This document shows, one piece after another, positions 12,000-23,838 of a DNA stretch of 64,000 bases. Position 1 is the first letter of the stretch. The number at the start of each line of letters is the position of its first letter. The notes beneath the pieces were generated by a model. It had not been told where the DNA came from and made no database searches. It was given only the letters and a program-made list of their open reading frames with translations. The stretch is from assembly GCA_025506515.1 (NCBI GenBank), contig CM046454.1, positions 64,058,114 to 64,122,113 on the forward strand, written 5' to 3'. Source of the DNA: Flaveria trinervia (lineage: Eukaryota; Streptophyta; Magnoliopsida; Asterales; Asteraceae). The position numbers and the translations under genes were made by a program.

Positions 12000-13260
12000 G
12001 TAGAACCTTCAGCAGCAGCAATTTTGATGTAGACTCTTGAAACCAAGAATTAGATGGTAACTCAAGAGGTAGAGGAAACAGAGATCTCATCAGCATTTGT
12101 TGTGGATGGAACTGCTGAAGCTACAGGAACATCAGTTTAGCAGACACAGGCAGTTTGTCACTAAACTTGAATAGGTGAGTATTGATATTATCATCATCAT
12201 CATCAATACCACCAGGTGAAAGACATGCTGCAGAAGAGATGATTTATCCACAGGATCTGCAACAGCTGGAGGTTGATAAGGAACATATTGCAGTATGTCC
12301 AAATCAAACAACTCCACAGGGTTTTGTGGAATCTTGTCCAAAGGAGATTCATTAAACTCACATGCAAGTCTCTTCAACTATCTTTGTTCTGCAGTTGAAG
12401 ACTCTGTATGCCTTGCAAGTAGATGAATAACCAACAAAACCCTGCATCCACCTTAGGATCAAATTTATGGAGTTGATCCTTTGTGTTGAGAATAAACAGG
12501 ACCCCAAATGCTTTGAAAAATGAAATTAGAGGAGCCAAGTGATGGAGAACTTCATATGAAGTCTTCATCAACCTCTAATTTACTAAAACTCTATTTTGCA
12601 CAAAACAAGTTGTGTTAACAGCTTCAGCCCAAAAGGTCAGTGGCAAACCAGAGTCAGCCAGCATGGACCTTGCAGCTTCAATGAGGGTCCTGTTCTTTCT
12701 CTCCACTACTCCATTTTTTTCTGGAGTCCTTGGGATGCTAAACTGCCTTTTGATTCCCTTGAAAGATAGAAGTCATCAAGTGTATGGTTTTGAATTCAGT
12801 TCCATTATCACTCCTGATACACTTGACTGGAAGGGAATACTGCTTCTCAATATACAACACAATTAATAACCTTCTGAGCAACCTCATCCTTTGAATGTAG
12901 AAAGAAAGTCCATACAAATCTGGAGTAATCATCCACAATTACCAGACAGTATTTCTTCTTTGCCATGCTCATCACTCTCACAGGACCAAATAGATCCATA
13001 TGCAGTAATTGCAAGCAGGCAGTGGACTTAGGCTCTTCAATAGGAGGGAATGAGACTTTGTGTTGTTTTCCTTTTAAACAAGCAGTGCAGGTTTCATCAC
13101 AGTGGAACTCCTTTATTGGTATGGCCTCTGACTAAACTATTGTGGATAAGCTGATTCATGTTTTTGAAATTACATGACCCAGCCTTCTGTGCCACAGTTT
13201 AGATTCTTGAGAAGAGGCTTTGGAAAATAGGCAAGGATTGCCTCGAGATCTATTTTCTTG
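12000..13260 (-). pseudogene. Sirevirus S1 integrase, broken
   Basis: Minus-strand frames give the pre-integrase zinc region near 13060-13200 (LKGKQHKVSFPP following CTAC). The catalytic core follows, with LLHMDLFGPV, DDYSRFVWTFFL (near 12900-13000) and CIRSDNGTEF at about 12780-12800. The C-terminal region has VLFILNTKDQLHKFDPK in 12374-12571. The order and wording are those of Ty1/copia integrases, which insert cDNA. Frameshifts and stops occur throughout. Confidence 0.82.
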
Positions 13261-13554
13261 AAAGATCTAAGGCATACACTCTTCCTGTCCTGTTGGCTCT
13301 CAGGAGAGTGTGATCATCCAATGCCTTATCATCAAATGCAGAACTTTGGATGACAGAATCCCAGTTCTGACTGGTGAAAAGAGCAACATGGCCTTTATCA
13401 CACATGACTGACACTCAAGAGATTGTACTTGAGATTTTCCACATGATTAACATCATCAAATTTGATTTCTCCATTGGAGACAAAGCCATTTCCAATGATG
13501 TAACCCCTAGCATCATTGCCAAAAGAAACAAAACCCTTCTTTCCTTGAGAGTAG

Positions 13555-13743
13555 TCATGAAGAAGAGAGAGTTTTCCCAGTCATGTGCATAGATCCCCCA
13601 CTGTCTACATACCAGATGCTACTTTGGCATGTTGAAGAATCCTGCAATAATAAACAATCATTTAGTTTTGGAGACCCAAACCTTTTTGGTTTTGGGCCTG
13701 GTCTCATCAATAGATGGTAAACTAACAAGTTTATTTGAAACAA
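13555..13743 (-). pseudogene. Sirevirus S1 aspartic protease fragment
   Basis: The minus-strand frame has SIWYVDSGGSMHMTG near 13575-13620. It contains the D-S-G catalytic triad of retrotransposon aspartic proteases and the usual following HMTG. It sits between gag and integrase as expected for Ty1/copia. Frames on both sides are broken. Confidence 0.82.
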
Positions 13744-13893
13744 CAGCCTGAGAGGAAGAAGATGGTGAAGAAGAGGAATCCTTTGGCTTGGATCTCCTTT
13801 TCTGTGGTTTCAACATAGGAGCATCTAATTGGTTAACTCTACCCAACAGATGTTAACCATCATACCAGCTGTGTCTGATTTTGGATAAAGCTT

Positions 13894-16495
13894 TCAGCTC
13901 ATCAGACACATTGCCAGTGAGTTTGATAAGTTCCTATGTTGCACCTTCTTCTTCTGAGCACTCTCAACTGTCACCTGTTTAACCCCTTCCTTTTTGGATT
14001 TCTTTGAGGACTTAAGGGTACAGGATTTGAATGTTGCTGAAACAAATGTGGTCTCAAACTCAGTTTTCATTTTTACCATTTTCCTTTTATTTCTTCTTTT
14101 TGTTTGAGTTTGGAACCTCTTTTGTACCAGCAATCATCTGTAAGATGATTGAACAAACCACATACTTCACATGGTTTCTTCTTCATCTTAGGTTGATCAT
14201 CAACTAAAGAGGGTGAAGCAACTGAAGACTTGTTCTTCAGTGCTTTGGAAGCATTGTTTTCTTTCTGACTTCCTCTTAGTAGCCTTCAAACTCTTTCTAC
14301 TGACAGTTTTCTTCTTTTCAGTACTGAAAGTAGTTGGAGTTTGAACTTCAGGTGTTAAATCCTGCTCTCTAGTCCTTTCAGGACTTTCAGAATTAACTCC
14401 TGAGTTGATCAACTCGTTGATCATGTGAATGTCAGCATTTGAACCATCAACATCAGCTGATAGGTTCTGAGAGGGCTTGATGCTGACTTATACTTCTGAT
14501 TGTGCTGTATCATAAAGTAGATCACATGATGAGATGGATTGGTTATTACTCTCACCATCAGATTCTACCTCTGCTCTTGGAGTAAAATCTGTAGGTGGAG
14601 CAGTGTGATTGTAACCAATGCCAAACTTCACATTGGAAGCAGATTGCTTACTAAGAAGCATTTCAAAACCTTTGCATGATTGTACCCATCTATCACACTC
14701 TACCTGGGTAACTGCAAAGGTTTTTGAGATCTTTATACTTCTCTAGAAGTATCTCTTCCCTAGCCTTATCATCAGTTATTTGGCATTTCAGTTTGTAAAT
14801 TTCATCATTTTTATCATTAAGCACAGACTCAAATTCAGCTTTGCTTTGGAAATTATTTGTTCTAGCTCAATGTTCTTGTTGATTAAAGCTACATTTTCTT
14901 CTCTAATAGATGCAAATGCTGCTATGCATGTGTCAGAAAATAATTTGGCTTTTGCCTCAGAGGATACCTGTGATACCTTTGGTGTAGAGGCATTAAAGGA
15001 TGAAGTACCAGCAGAATCCAAAGCCATAAGAGCTAGATTTCCAAAGGGACTTTCACCACATGTTGACCAGCAAGAGAACAGTTGTTCATGACCAGAAAAG
15101 TCATCTGGTAAACTGGTCCAGTCAACACAACTCCTGGGGTGAAGAAGCTGTGTTGTTGAGGTTGAGTTGTTGATGAGATTGGGAAGGTTGTGGTTCAGGA
15201 ACTGCTTGTGGTTGTTGTGCAATTGGAGCTTGAACAGGATTTGGTTGAGGCATATAATAGCAGGGATAAGGATATGACATTTGACCCTGTGGAACAAAGT
15301 ATGCAAGAGACCTAGGATGTGAATGATGACCAGAACCAGCAGGATGTTGCCCTCTGTTTTGTGGACTAGTACTAGGAAAAGTCACAAAGGGTGCAGAAGA
15401 GTTAGATCCAGTTGATCTACACTCTCTTGCAAAGTGTCCCAGCCTTTGGCATTTGTGACACCTCAACTTACTCCTGTCAAAACCAACTTTGGTTTTGCCA
15501 GAGAGTCCAGGAAATTTCCTGCCAGTTCTCTTATAGAACTTCTGAGATCTGATATTAATCAATGCCATTTGGCTCAGAATATCCATCTCTTCTAGATCAT
15601 CATCAGCTATTCCTTTCAGATCATCCATGATGAAGCATAAATTGTCACTATTACTGCCAGAATGACTCTCAATACCAACAAATGCATGATCAGAACTATT
15701 TGAAGAGAAATCTATATGCTCATCATAATTGCTTTCAGATGCAGCATATTCTGACTCATGACCAACCAAGGCAGTATTCCCTGGTACAAAGTCATCAGTG
15801 AGCTTCCTGATGAGGACAGTTTCCTCTTGCTCTATCTCTCTTTCAAATGTAAGCAGTTCCCATGAAGTTGGGTGAGAGATAGGCCGTCCAGATTTACACT
15901 GGAGCGTAGGACAATAGTGTATGTGTCCCATCTCTCAGGCAGTGATCTGAGGAATCTGTTGTTCATCTGGCTATTGGTGTATTCCTGTTTCACCATTTCA
16001 GCTCAGATATCAAGCAGGAAAAGCGCTCAAACTGTTGAGTCAGTGTCTCACCCTTTCTATGAGAGAATGTCTCATATTGTTGGCAAGGATTTCTCTATGT
16101 TTGCTAAGACTCATCTGTGCCACCGAATTGTTCCTTCAGGGCATTCCAGAGATCATGAGCAGTTTCATGATGCATAAGCCCAGAATAGATTTCATTAGGC
16201 AGTGCCATGGCCAGAATTCCATGGGCTTTAGCATCAATCTCAAACAGTTTCCGATCTTCATCAGAGTATTGTTCCTTCTTCTTCGGACCATTTGATTGGT
16301 TTCCGGATTGTTCACCATAGGCTTATGTGGTCCATGTACCACAGATGTCCAACAACCTGAACTGTTAACAGACAGGTGATGAAGCATTCTTCGTTGCCAT
16401 ATGTTGTACTCGGTCCTAACCAGCATCGGAGGCTTGGTTGAGGAACTGGTATTGTGAGGATCATTAGAAGGAGTCGTCATCTCAGATTCAATCAA
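13894..16495 (-). pseudogene. Sirevirus S1 gag (capsid/nucleocapsid), broken
   Basis: The start is the Met codon at 16495, about 190 bases inside the primer-binding site, opening with MIESEMTTPSNDPHNTSSST and PPMLVRTEYNIWQRRMLHHL, a hallmark of Sirevirus/SIRE gag. The segment at 15122-15931 carries a CCHC zinc knuckle, CHKCQRLGHFAREC. A second knuckle of the same spacing (CEVCGLFNHLTDDC) is encoded near 14135-14180, before the Lys-rich C-terminal part at 13894-14133. Gln/Pro-rich and coiled-coil-prone segments (near 14800-14900) lie between. At least three frameshifts break the frame. Gag would form the virus-like particle and bind RNA. Confidence 0.85.
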
Positions 16496-16683
16496 ATTCG
16501 ATTAAGCTAAAACAGATTTAGAACAAAACACAACAACCAATTGAACCAGAAGATCTCAAAATAAATGAACGAAAGCGACAGAAATTCAATAATCTATACC
16601 AGTTCTTGAATACGCTAATTCAATGATCAAACACAGATATCAATTAGCAGTTTCAATGATCAATTGTTAGATCGATCAATGAT

Positions 16684-16701
16684 TAACCAGCTCTGATACC
16701 A
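16684..16701 (-). promoter_or_regulatory. Primer-binding site of Sirevirus S1 (initiator-Met tRNA)
   Basis: The minus strand reads TGGTATCAGAGCTGGTTA, two bases inside the 5' LTR. This matches the 3' end of plant initiator methionine tRNA, the usual primer for Ty1/copia elements. Confidence 0.92.
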
Positions 16702-16703
16702 CT

Positions 16704-17621
16704 TGTTAGGATCAGTGATCTATGTTTGATTGATTAGAGAGTATAGCAGCGGAAATCGAGCAATGAATTAGTCAATTCACAAGAACAAAACGATATTCAA
16801 TGAAGAACAAAGACGGTATAGAGAGAGAATTTGCAAAAATATTTCATTTAATATTCGCTTTCGTGGTAACAGAATGTCACAATTACAATTAGGTCGACAC
16901 TCTTATATAAGAGATGTGACGTCTGCTGATGTCACTTGATAGTGACATCTAACAGATTTATTACAACTGAAACACAACTACTGAAGATGTCAAAACAGCT
17001 GACATCTCTTACAAAAATGCTAAGTGTTATCAGTTGTTATAACTACTGAAAAACATAAAACTACTGAAACTACAACGACTGAACAACAAGCTCTTCAGTC
17101 GTTTTACAAAACTACTGAAAGTAAAAATATAAACTACTGATATCATAACTACTGAAGAAGTACTCTTTAGCAGTTGTGACAAACTACTGAAACTCAGTAG
17201 TTGGTCTTCAGACTTGAACTTCAGATGTTTCATCAGCTGATGACTTCAGTAGATATCATCAGCTGATGTCTTCAGTCTTTGTCTTCAGACTTTGTACATC
17301 AGTTGTTGATCTTCAGCACTTGTAAACTCTTCAGCTGTTGTACTTCAGTACTTTGGTCTTTCAGCTTCAGCACTTGTGTTCTTCAGCTGTTCGGCTTCAG
17401 TACTTGTGTTCTTCAGTGCTCAGCTTCAGTACTTGTGTTCTTCAGCTGTTGTACTTCAGCACTTTAGTTCTTCAGCTGTTGAAGTCTTCAGCACTTGATC
17501 TTCAGCTGTTGAAGTCTTCAGCACTTGTCAAACTGCTGATGAAGCTTTCAGCAGTTGTTGTGATACCATGTGGGACTTAGAGGTTTTCTGATCTTGGCTC
17601 ATTGGTTCTTTTGGTCCAACA
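16704..17621 (-). repeat. 5' LTR of Sirevirus S1
   Basis: 918 bp from TGTTAGGATC to TTGGTCCAACA. It is near-identical to 5107-6030, which indicates a recent insertion relative to the solo LTRs around it. Confidence 0.93.
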
Positions 17622-17836
17622 CATACATTATTCTTCGTTAAAACCGTACATTTCTGTCCTGCACTCATGCATCATACGCATACACAGAAGATATAATCAT
17701 TAACATAAGCATACACATTCATTCCTCTTCCCATAGTAATCATCATTCATAGTATATGCAAACTTTTATAACGTACTCATTCTTTCTTTTGCATTCTTCG
17801 TACTGCCTTAGGTTCATTAGGTACGTTCGTTCCTCC

Positions 17837-18125
17837 GAGTCTTTTACGACAACCAGGTCGCTCACCTCTTTGGCAATCTCATTGACTGCTCATTGTCCGA
17901 GTCTTTTGCAACAACTGAGTTGCTCACCTCCTTTCTCTGGCCATCTTAATGATGCCTATGATTCGAGTCTTTTGCAACCACACGTTGTTCATCTCATTGG
18001 CAATCTCCATGATTGCCTGTGATCCGAGTCTTTTGCAACACATGTTGCTCATCTCATTGGCAATCTTCGTGATTGCCTGTGATCGAGTCTTTTGCAACCA
18101 CACGTTGCTCACCTCATTGTATGCT
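17837..18125. repeat. Tandem repeat, five units of about 62 bp inside LTR B
   Basis: The motif GAGTCTTTTGCAAC, followed by a CACGTTGCTCA-like stretch and TCATTGGCAATC, recurs at 59-66-bp spacing five times. Confidence 0.8.
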
Positions 18126-18484
18126 TGCAAGCCTTCCTTCATTCATTCGTCATTCATTAATGCATGCATTTATTCTTTCATTCATTATGTTCCTCTTTCT
18201 TTCTTCCACTTTACGTTATAAATACTTTCATACATTCATTCATACGCAAAGCCATGGAAGACATGCATATATCACAATAAGGAACATAAACATACACTCA
18301 TGCATCATCATACATTGCATCATACATTTATAACATACATCATGCATAATCATGCAACATCATCAACATCATACATGTCCAACATAACATCTAGGACCTT
18401 AAAAGTCCATGTTCCTAACCCTCGGGAACCACCCATGTCAAGGCTTACATCTCCACCTTCCCTTCAAAACCTAAAGTTATTCTA

Positions 18485-18920
18485 AGTGTTCATCCGCATT
18501 GGTTACTGTTCATCCGCATTTGTCTAATACTCATCCGCATTGCCAACACTTAGGCAAAATGCTCATCCGCATTTGCTGTTGTTCATCCGCATTGGTTACT
18601 GTTCATCCGCATTTGTCTAATACTCATCAGCATTGGCCAACACTTAGGCAAAATGCTCATCCGCATTGCTGTACTCATCCGCATTGGTTACAGTCGTCTG
18701 CATTGACTTACTTTGTTCATCCGCATTGGCTATACTTAGCCAAATGCTCATCCGCATTGACTGTACTCATCCGCATTGGTACAGTCATCCGCATTGGGTC
18801 GCTGCATTTGTCCAGACTTAGTCAAATGCTCATCCGCATTGACTCTTCCATCCGCATTGGTCCGGAGTTGGTCAAATGCTCACCCGCATTGACTATTACT
18901 CATTCGCATTGGTTTCTAAC
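18485..18920. repeat. Interspersed decamer array CATCCGCATT inside LTR B
   Basis: I count 14 exact copies of CATCCGCATT plus variants (CATCAGCATT, CACCCGCATT, CATTCGCATT) in about 440 bp. Longer phrases such as ACTTAGGCAAAATGCT recur between them. Confidence 0.85.
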
Positions 18921-19593
18921 ACTTAGGCCAATTTTGAACTTAACCCAATGGAACTGAAACTGCAGAATCATACTATAACCACTATTTTCATGCTCTAAGC
19001 TTAGATCTTACCTTCTAAGCCCTCGGATTCAACATATAACAAGAACATGAACACACATAACATCATAACATCGTCAAACACGCATGAAAAACATACGGGT
19101 CCGAGACCCAGATCAGTAAAACATATAGATTTGTATTTCCAGCCCCAAAATCGTTTGAAAACATGTAAATGAGGGGTTGTAGAACTCACCTTAACAGCTC
19201 TTGAGCAGGACTTCTTCCAACTCGTCTGAATTTGAGTTCAACCACCTAAAAACTCACTAAAACACACACCCGAACACAGGCAAACACATATAAGCACACA
19301 AACAAGATAAGGCCAGCTTCAAACACTTAAAATTTCGGGTTTCTTACCTTGAATTCACTTCTTCAGCCCTGTTTCCTCAAAAATCCGAATTCTACACTTT
19401 CTTTCTCTAGAATTCTGCTAAATTGAGAGTTGTGGGAAAGTAGTGGGCGGCCATGCCCACTTTACACCAACTTTTCAACCCTTTTTGTCCTTTTGGCACT
19501 TTTTACCCTTCCACTTGGGTAAAATATCTTTTCCCCCTTTTTCTTCACTTTATTCTCTCTTTATTTAAATAAATGAAAGATCCGGGTGTTACA

Positions 19594-20878
19594 ATTCACA
19601 TGATGCTCAGTCGCATGGAGGCCATGTGACTAAAGGGTGTCCATACGCCGAATAGGGGTATTGTCCCCGAGAAGAAGTGTAGTTTGACTTCTGACTTTCG
19701 GGGGAAAGTGCAGATGTCAGTTTTGACGTAAAGGTTCCCGTAAGTTCATGTAAGATGATGATTGAGGCCTTAGAGAGCATGTTGGGCATGATGATGATGT
19801 TGTATGATTATGCATGTTATGTATGTATGATGTTGCCCTGTATAATGTGATGACGGTATGTTATGTTCCTTATTATGATGTATGTATATCTTTCTGTGGC
19901 TTTATGTGTTATGTATATGAATGAACCAAAAGTATTATGTAACGTAAAGCGAAAGATAATGAAAAAGGAACATGATGAATGAATGCATGCATTAATGAAC
20001 AAATGAATATAAGAAGGATTCCAAGCAAATGTATGGAGGTGCACACCCGATGAAGGTGTTAGCTCAATGGTGTACGGGTTAGCTACCCTGAAGGATGCAC
20101 ATTGGGCTCCAATCTTTGTGATTGACCATATGAATGGGATCCTTGCCGCTTTCCCTAGGTGCTAGAGTCAGATTCGTGCATAATGTCCGAGGTCTATGAA
20201 AGACCTCAGGCTCAGTTACCCGCTTCGTGCACAATGTTCAGGGTATAGCATATGCCATTGATCCGGAACGGAAGAGAAAAGATAAATGGTGAATGTACTT
20301 GCCCTAGCACCTGGAGTCAGCTCCGTGCCCAATGTTCGAGGTCTATGAAAGACCTCAGGCCTAGTTACCCGCTTCGTGCACAATGTTTGGGGTAATGTAC
20401 ATGTCACTGGAAGTAATGAGTAAACAAATGAAAGTAAGAATGTATGAAAGAATGAAAGTTAACGTATAGATGATAAAGATAATAATGATGTTATCTGTAT
20501 ATGTATGATGTATGATCGCATGAACGTAAAGTATGGTTTTAACATGAGAAAAGTATGTTTTATTTATAAAACTAGAACTCACTCAGCAACGCTGACTTTG
20601 ATGTGTTTCCAGTTGGCAGGTAATAGTTGCTGAGGATGGCACGAGGCGGCTACTCAGCTCTTTTGAGATGGCATCCATGTTTATAATGCTTTTGTGATGT
20701 AATGCAACTTGGGTTTTGTAATCGAATTACGATGTATTATTTTGAACAAGCTTTTATAATGAAATGAGATGTCTATTTTGTCATTTCCGCTACGATGTTT
20801 TATGGAAGTTATATGAAATTATATATTTTATGTGCGATGAATGACCAACTGTAGGCGTCCCGGGAACGGGGCCTTACA
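19594..20878 (+). mobile_element. Solo LTR A, right segment (3' part)
   Basis: This is the continuation of LTR A after the nested insertion. It starts with the second copy of the attca duplication (19594-19598). It contains a roughly 150-bp tandem duplication (units near 20160-20250 and 20310-20400) with an internal hairpin GAGGTCT/AGACCTC. It then runs through the TTGCTGAGGATGG region near 20630 and ends CGTCCCGGGAACGGGGCC-TTACA at 20878, followed by taagt. No protein-coding sequence is present. Confidence 0.86.
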
Positions 20879-20883
20879 TAAGT

Positions 20884-21305
20884 CCTTGTAGATGTTATTA
20901 TTTCTTGTATGTACATAATATCTTGACTTATGTGCTTCCGGTAGAATAGTTTTTCTAAGCATAACATTATCTAAAACCCAAATTCTTCCTTTAAATTTCA
21001 GGATTCGTCTGACATTACCTCAAAATCTTTTATTTGTCATTTTATTCTTAGCTTATCTTTTTGTTGGGCCTCCCGAATTTAATTTAATAAATCTGAATGT
21101 AACTCTATTCTCATGGCATGCACTCGTAATGGCTTAGTTCTCTCTTTTCTACTCAACGCATCAGCTACTACATTTACCTTTCATGGGTGATATTTTATCT
21201 CACAGTCATAATCATTTAATAATTCTACCCATCTTCTTTGTCACATGTTTAACATTTTCTGATCAAATATGTGTTGTAGGATATTATGATTTGTATATAT
21301 TGTGC
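20884..21305 (-). pseudogene. Ty3/gypsy chromovirus RNase H and integrase N-terminus (5' half of relic)
   Basis: On the minus strand one frame gives LQHIFDQKMLNM followed by QRRWVELLNDYDCEI and VADALSRKE. This is the conserved end of Ty3/gypsy RNase H, leading into the RNase H-integrase connection. The coding sense runs leftward to 20884, exactly beside the target duplication taagt, and continues on the far side of the nest at 3983 with the integrase WWPG motif. Stops occur at several positions. Upstream (right of about 21305) the reverse-transcriptase part is absent and CACTA-like sequence takes over. It is the same element as the 2690-3983 relic, split by later insertions. Confidence 0.85.
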
Positions 21306-21329
21306 ATCTTGTCTCGTAAAGATAATGTG

Positions 21330-21622
21330 GAGGGAGAAGGCGTAGTGGTCGGCTAGGTGGGTAGGATTTTCAGGTGGAGGGAAAAGGGTAATATGGAGGG
21401 AGAAGTCGGGGGATCTGTTATATCTTTTAACCAATAGCGGTGACGTGTCACCACTATTGGTCACGTACGATAAATTTGAGACCGTCAGATCTGCTACATG
21501 TTCAACGGCCAGATCTAACTAAATAAGTTGGAATACGGATCACTTATCATAGCGGTGACATGTCACCGCTAATAATGTTACCGCTAATAGTATTGCTGCT
21601 ATCTATGGCATTTCTTGTATTT
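21330..21622. mobile_element. CACTA-like transposon fragment with palindromic subterminal repeats
   Basis: Contains the perfect 20-bp palindrome AGCGGTGACATGTCACCGCT near 21551-21570, and a near-palindrome CCAATAGCGGTGACGTGTCA followed by CCACTATTGG near 21431-21460, plus further ACCGCTAAT copies. Plant CACTA (En/Spm) elements have such AGCGxxGACxxGTCxxCGCT subterminal repeats. A degenerate terminal TTTCTTGTATTTTG lies at 21610-21623 (canonical end TTTCTTGTAGTG). The left terminus is not recognisable. Confidence 0.5.
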
Positions 21623-23838
21623 TGTTAACCCCAGTTTGATCCTTGCAAGCTTTATTTTTTTTCCTAATTAAATTTATTTCATTAAGTCCTGATTAATTAA
21701 TGCTTCTTTGTTAGACATTCTTTTCAACTTTAGATAACTCATCAAATTGTTTTCATGCTATACAATTGTCATGTTTCTATTTGAATTTTTCAAAATAAAA
21801 TTTTCAATACACTCTGAAACTATAAAAATTATTCGGGTCATTCAACCCATTTTAATGTATGTAATGCCCCTTTAACTTTCAACAACACCACTATTCGAAA
21901 TTTGTAACTTCTTAAAATATATGTCACATTTCTTTGTAACTTTTGAATAAAATGGTTGCAATTTAAATGAAAGTTTGCAACTTAAAACAAAAATGGTTGC
22001 ATTTAACATTTATCGTAACCTTTTTGTCAGCAGAAATTGCATTAGAGTCAAAGGGAACTAATGCTAAAATAGTGGCATCAAAAATATTGTATTAGGTTTA
22101 TTTTCTATTGATGACCGTGTACATGTATTACTTTGTTCATTGGACTGACCTTAAAATTTGTTAAAATGATTATTTAAACGTTCTAGAATCATACTTTAGT
22201 GGAATGCAACTGGTTTAGATGTTCTCAGTATATCATGGATGTGATGGAAAAGCTATGAGAAATTCTATGTATATGCGTTACCGGCATATACTCCTGAACT
22301 GGATTATAACCTAATGTGGATCCAAGTGTGAATGAGAAAGCTTTAGTCTTTTTGGAGGTTCAAGATCGTTTATCAAAAGGGGGCTTCATTAAAATGGGCA
22401 TAACTTGGGCCGTAAGCGGTTTGGGTCATCGTTTCGGCCCAAAAACGGCTTATGTTAGGAGTTATTTCAATTTTTGTCTTATTTTTACATTTTGTTGAAC
22501 TCTGTACTTGGCCCAGTTTTTGACCCGTTTATGTTTTGTGGCCCATTCGAATTTGGTTTTTTTTTCTTTATATGTTTGTAAGAGATGGAAGACAATATTA
22601 TTGAAGTTTTATGAAAAAACTGTTTTTCTCTCTATCACAGTGTGTGTAAACCCTAATTATTGGTATTCTTGTGAATCAACGATACTTAGAAGAATTGTAA
22701 CTGGTATTCTTGTTGAATCAACAGGCTCAATTATCTATCTCTCTGTTTCCGACTGCATCATAACCCAAAAAAGTAAAATTTTATGAAAACTCACACATAA
22801 AACTAATATTATAAAATTTAACTCGAAAGTAATACACATTGTTTTATATTTATAAATGAAGTTTAACTTCTTCTTTTGCCCCAGATAAATTACTAAAGTA
22901 TTTTGTTTTCTCTTAATTTAAAATTAACCCTACGTTAGCAGCCATAAAGAGTTCACATTAAAATTGCTATCCATAGTGTATAAGAAAAAGCATGGTTTAA
23001 TATTCGGACTTCATCGGTCGGACCAGTAGTCACTCAATGCCTTGATACGTATGTTATGGGCTGACAAAGCTCGAACCATTATGTTTTTCATGTGATTAGC
23101 ACATCGGGCAAGATTTTTGTTGCAAATAAAAAAACTTACACGCTTGAATGCTTATTTATTGTAATCAATTTCTCTCTAAAACTACATCTATGGTAACATT
23201 CTATCTCACTCTTTGTCCCAGCCATTGATCTGAATATTTGGTGATCAAATCCTAGCTAGACACTTCGATGACAGTAACAAGGAGATATATATATATATAT
23301 ATATATATTGCATTAAATTAAGCTTTTTATAATGGGTTATTGGATTTTGATAATTTCAAGTTTTACTTATTGATCGGGATTAATTCAAATTCAGTAGATG
23401 TTTACACACAGTCCCAACTTTGAGTTTATTTTCCTCCAACAATCTCTTACTAACTAAAAGTAAACCCTGTTAGTTTTTTTTATTACATGAACTACTTTTG
23501 TGGTCAAAACACTAAGCAGAAAGTTAAAAATATATCATCAGGTCCGTCAATTTGAAACTTCCACACCCAAAAAACGATCAATCTTCACCTCCTGATTTGA
23601 ACCACAAAACTCGTTAAATGTATATTATCGGGTGATGATTAAGGTTAGACAATGGAAAATGGTCCTAATTGATACTAGGCGGTGTTGGAGTTGAAAAATG
23701 GTTCAAAGTTGACCTTATTTCATAAAAAAAAAAGTAATGAGTGTTAACTCTAAGTTAGTAAGAAATCATTGAAAGAAAATAAATTCAAAGTTAAGAGTGC
23801 CTATAAACATTTCTTAAATAATCATAAATCATTCCACA
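21623..23838. other. AT-rich intergenic region without recognisable gene
   Basis: No coding region is supported. A (AT)n tract lies near 23285-23310. The stretch around 22560-22760 has a near-repeated phrase GGTATTCTTGT-GAATCAAC and resembles a retroelement leader, but no element boundaries are visible. Frames at 22316-22498 and 22508-22786 show no known motif. Confidence 0.5.

Larger units (their letters stand above)
5107..17621 (-). mobile_element. Sirevirus-like Ty1/copia retrotransposon, complete but degraded (element S1)
   Basis: The element is about 12.5 kb in minus orientation. It has LTRs of 924 bp (5107-6030) and 918 bp (16704-17621) that are near-identical by eye and end TG...CA. 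It has an initiator-Met tRNA primer-binding site at 16684-16701, a polypurine tract at 6031-6044, and the order gag, protease, integrase, RT, RNase H, spacer, accessory ORF. Flanks are catat (5102-5106) and catac (17622-17626), a target duplication with one mismatch. The length, the gag N-terminus, RT phrases such as KALYGLKQAPRAWYETL and the extra 3' ORF fit the Sirevirus/SIRE (Maximus) lineage. All coding parts carry frameshifts. Confidence 0.9.
17622..19593 (-). mobile_element. Solo LTR B, segment right of the Sirevirus (LTR 5' part)
   Basis: This is the remainder of LTR B, ending in plus-strand sense CCGGGTGTTACA at 19593 (TGTAACACCCGG in minus sense), followed by attca at 19594-19598. 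Without the nested element LTR B is about 2.3 kb. It holds two internal repeat arrays: five copies of a 59-66-bp unit starting GAGTCTTTT at 17837, 17899, 17965, 18026 and 18085, and a CATCCGCATT array at 18485-18920. Open frames over these arrays are repeat artefacts. Confidence 0.86.

Noticed and set aside
17837..18125. CRISPR-like array
   Set aside because: Units are contiguous tandem repeats without unique spacers, in a plant LTR.
18499..18957. 152-codon His/Ile/Arg-rich frame
   Set aside because: Produced by the CATCCGCATT array in LTR B.
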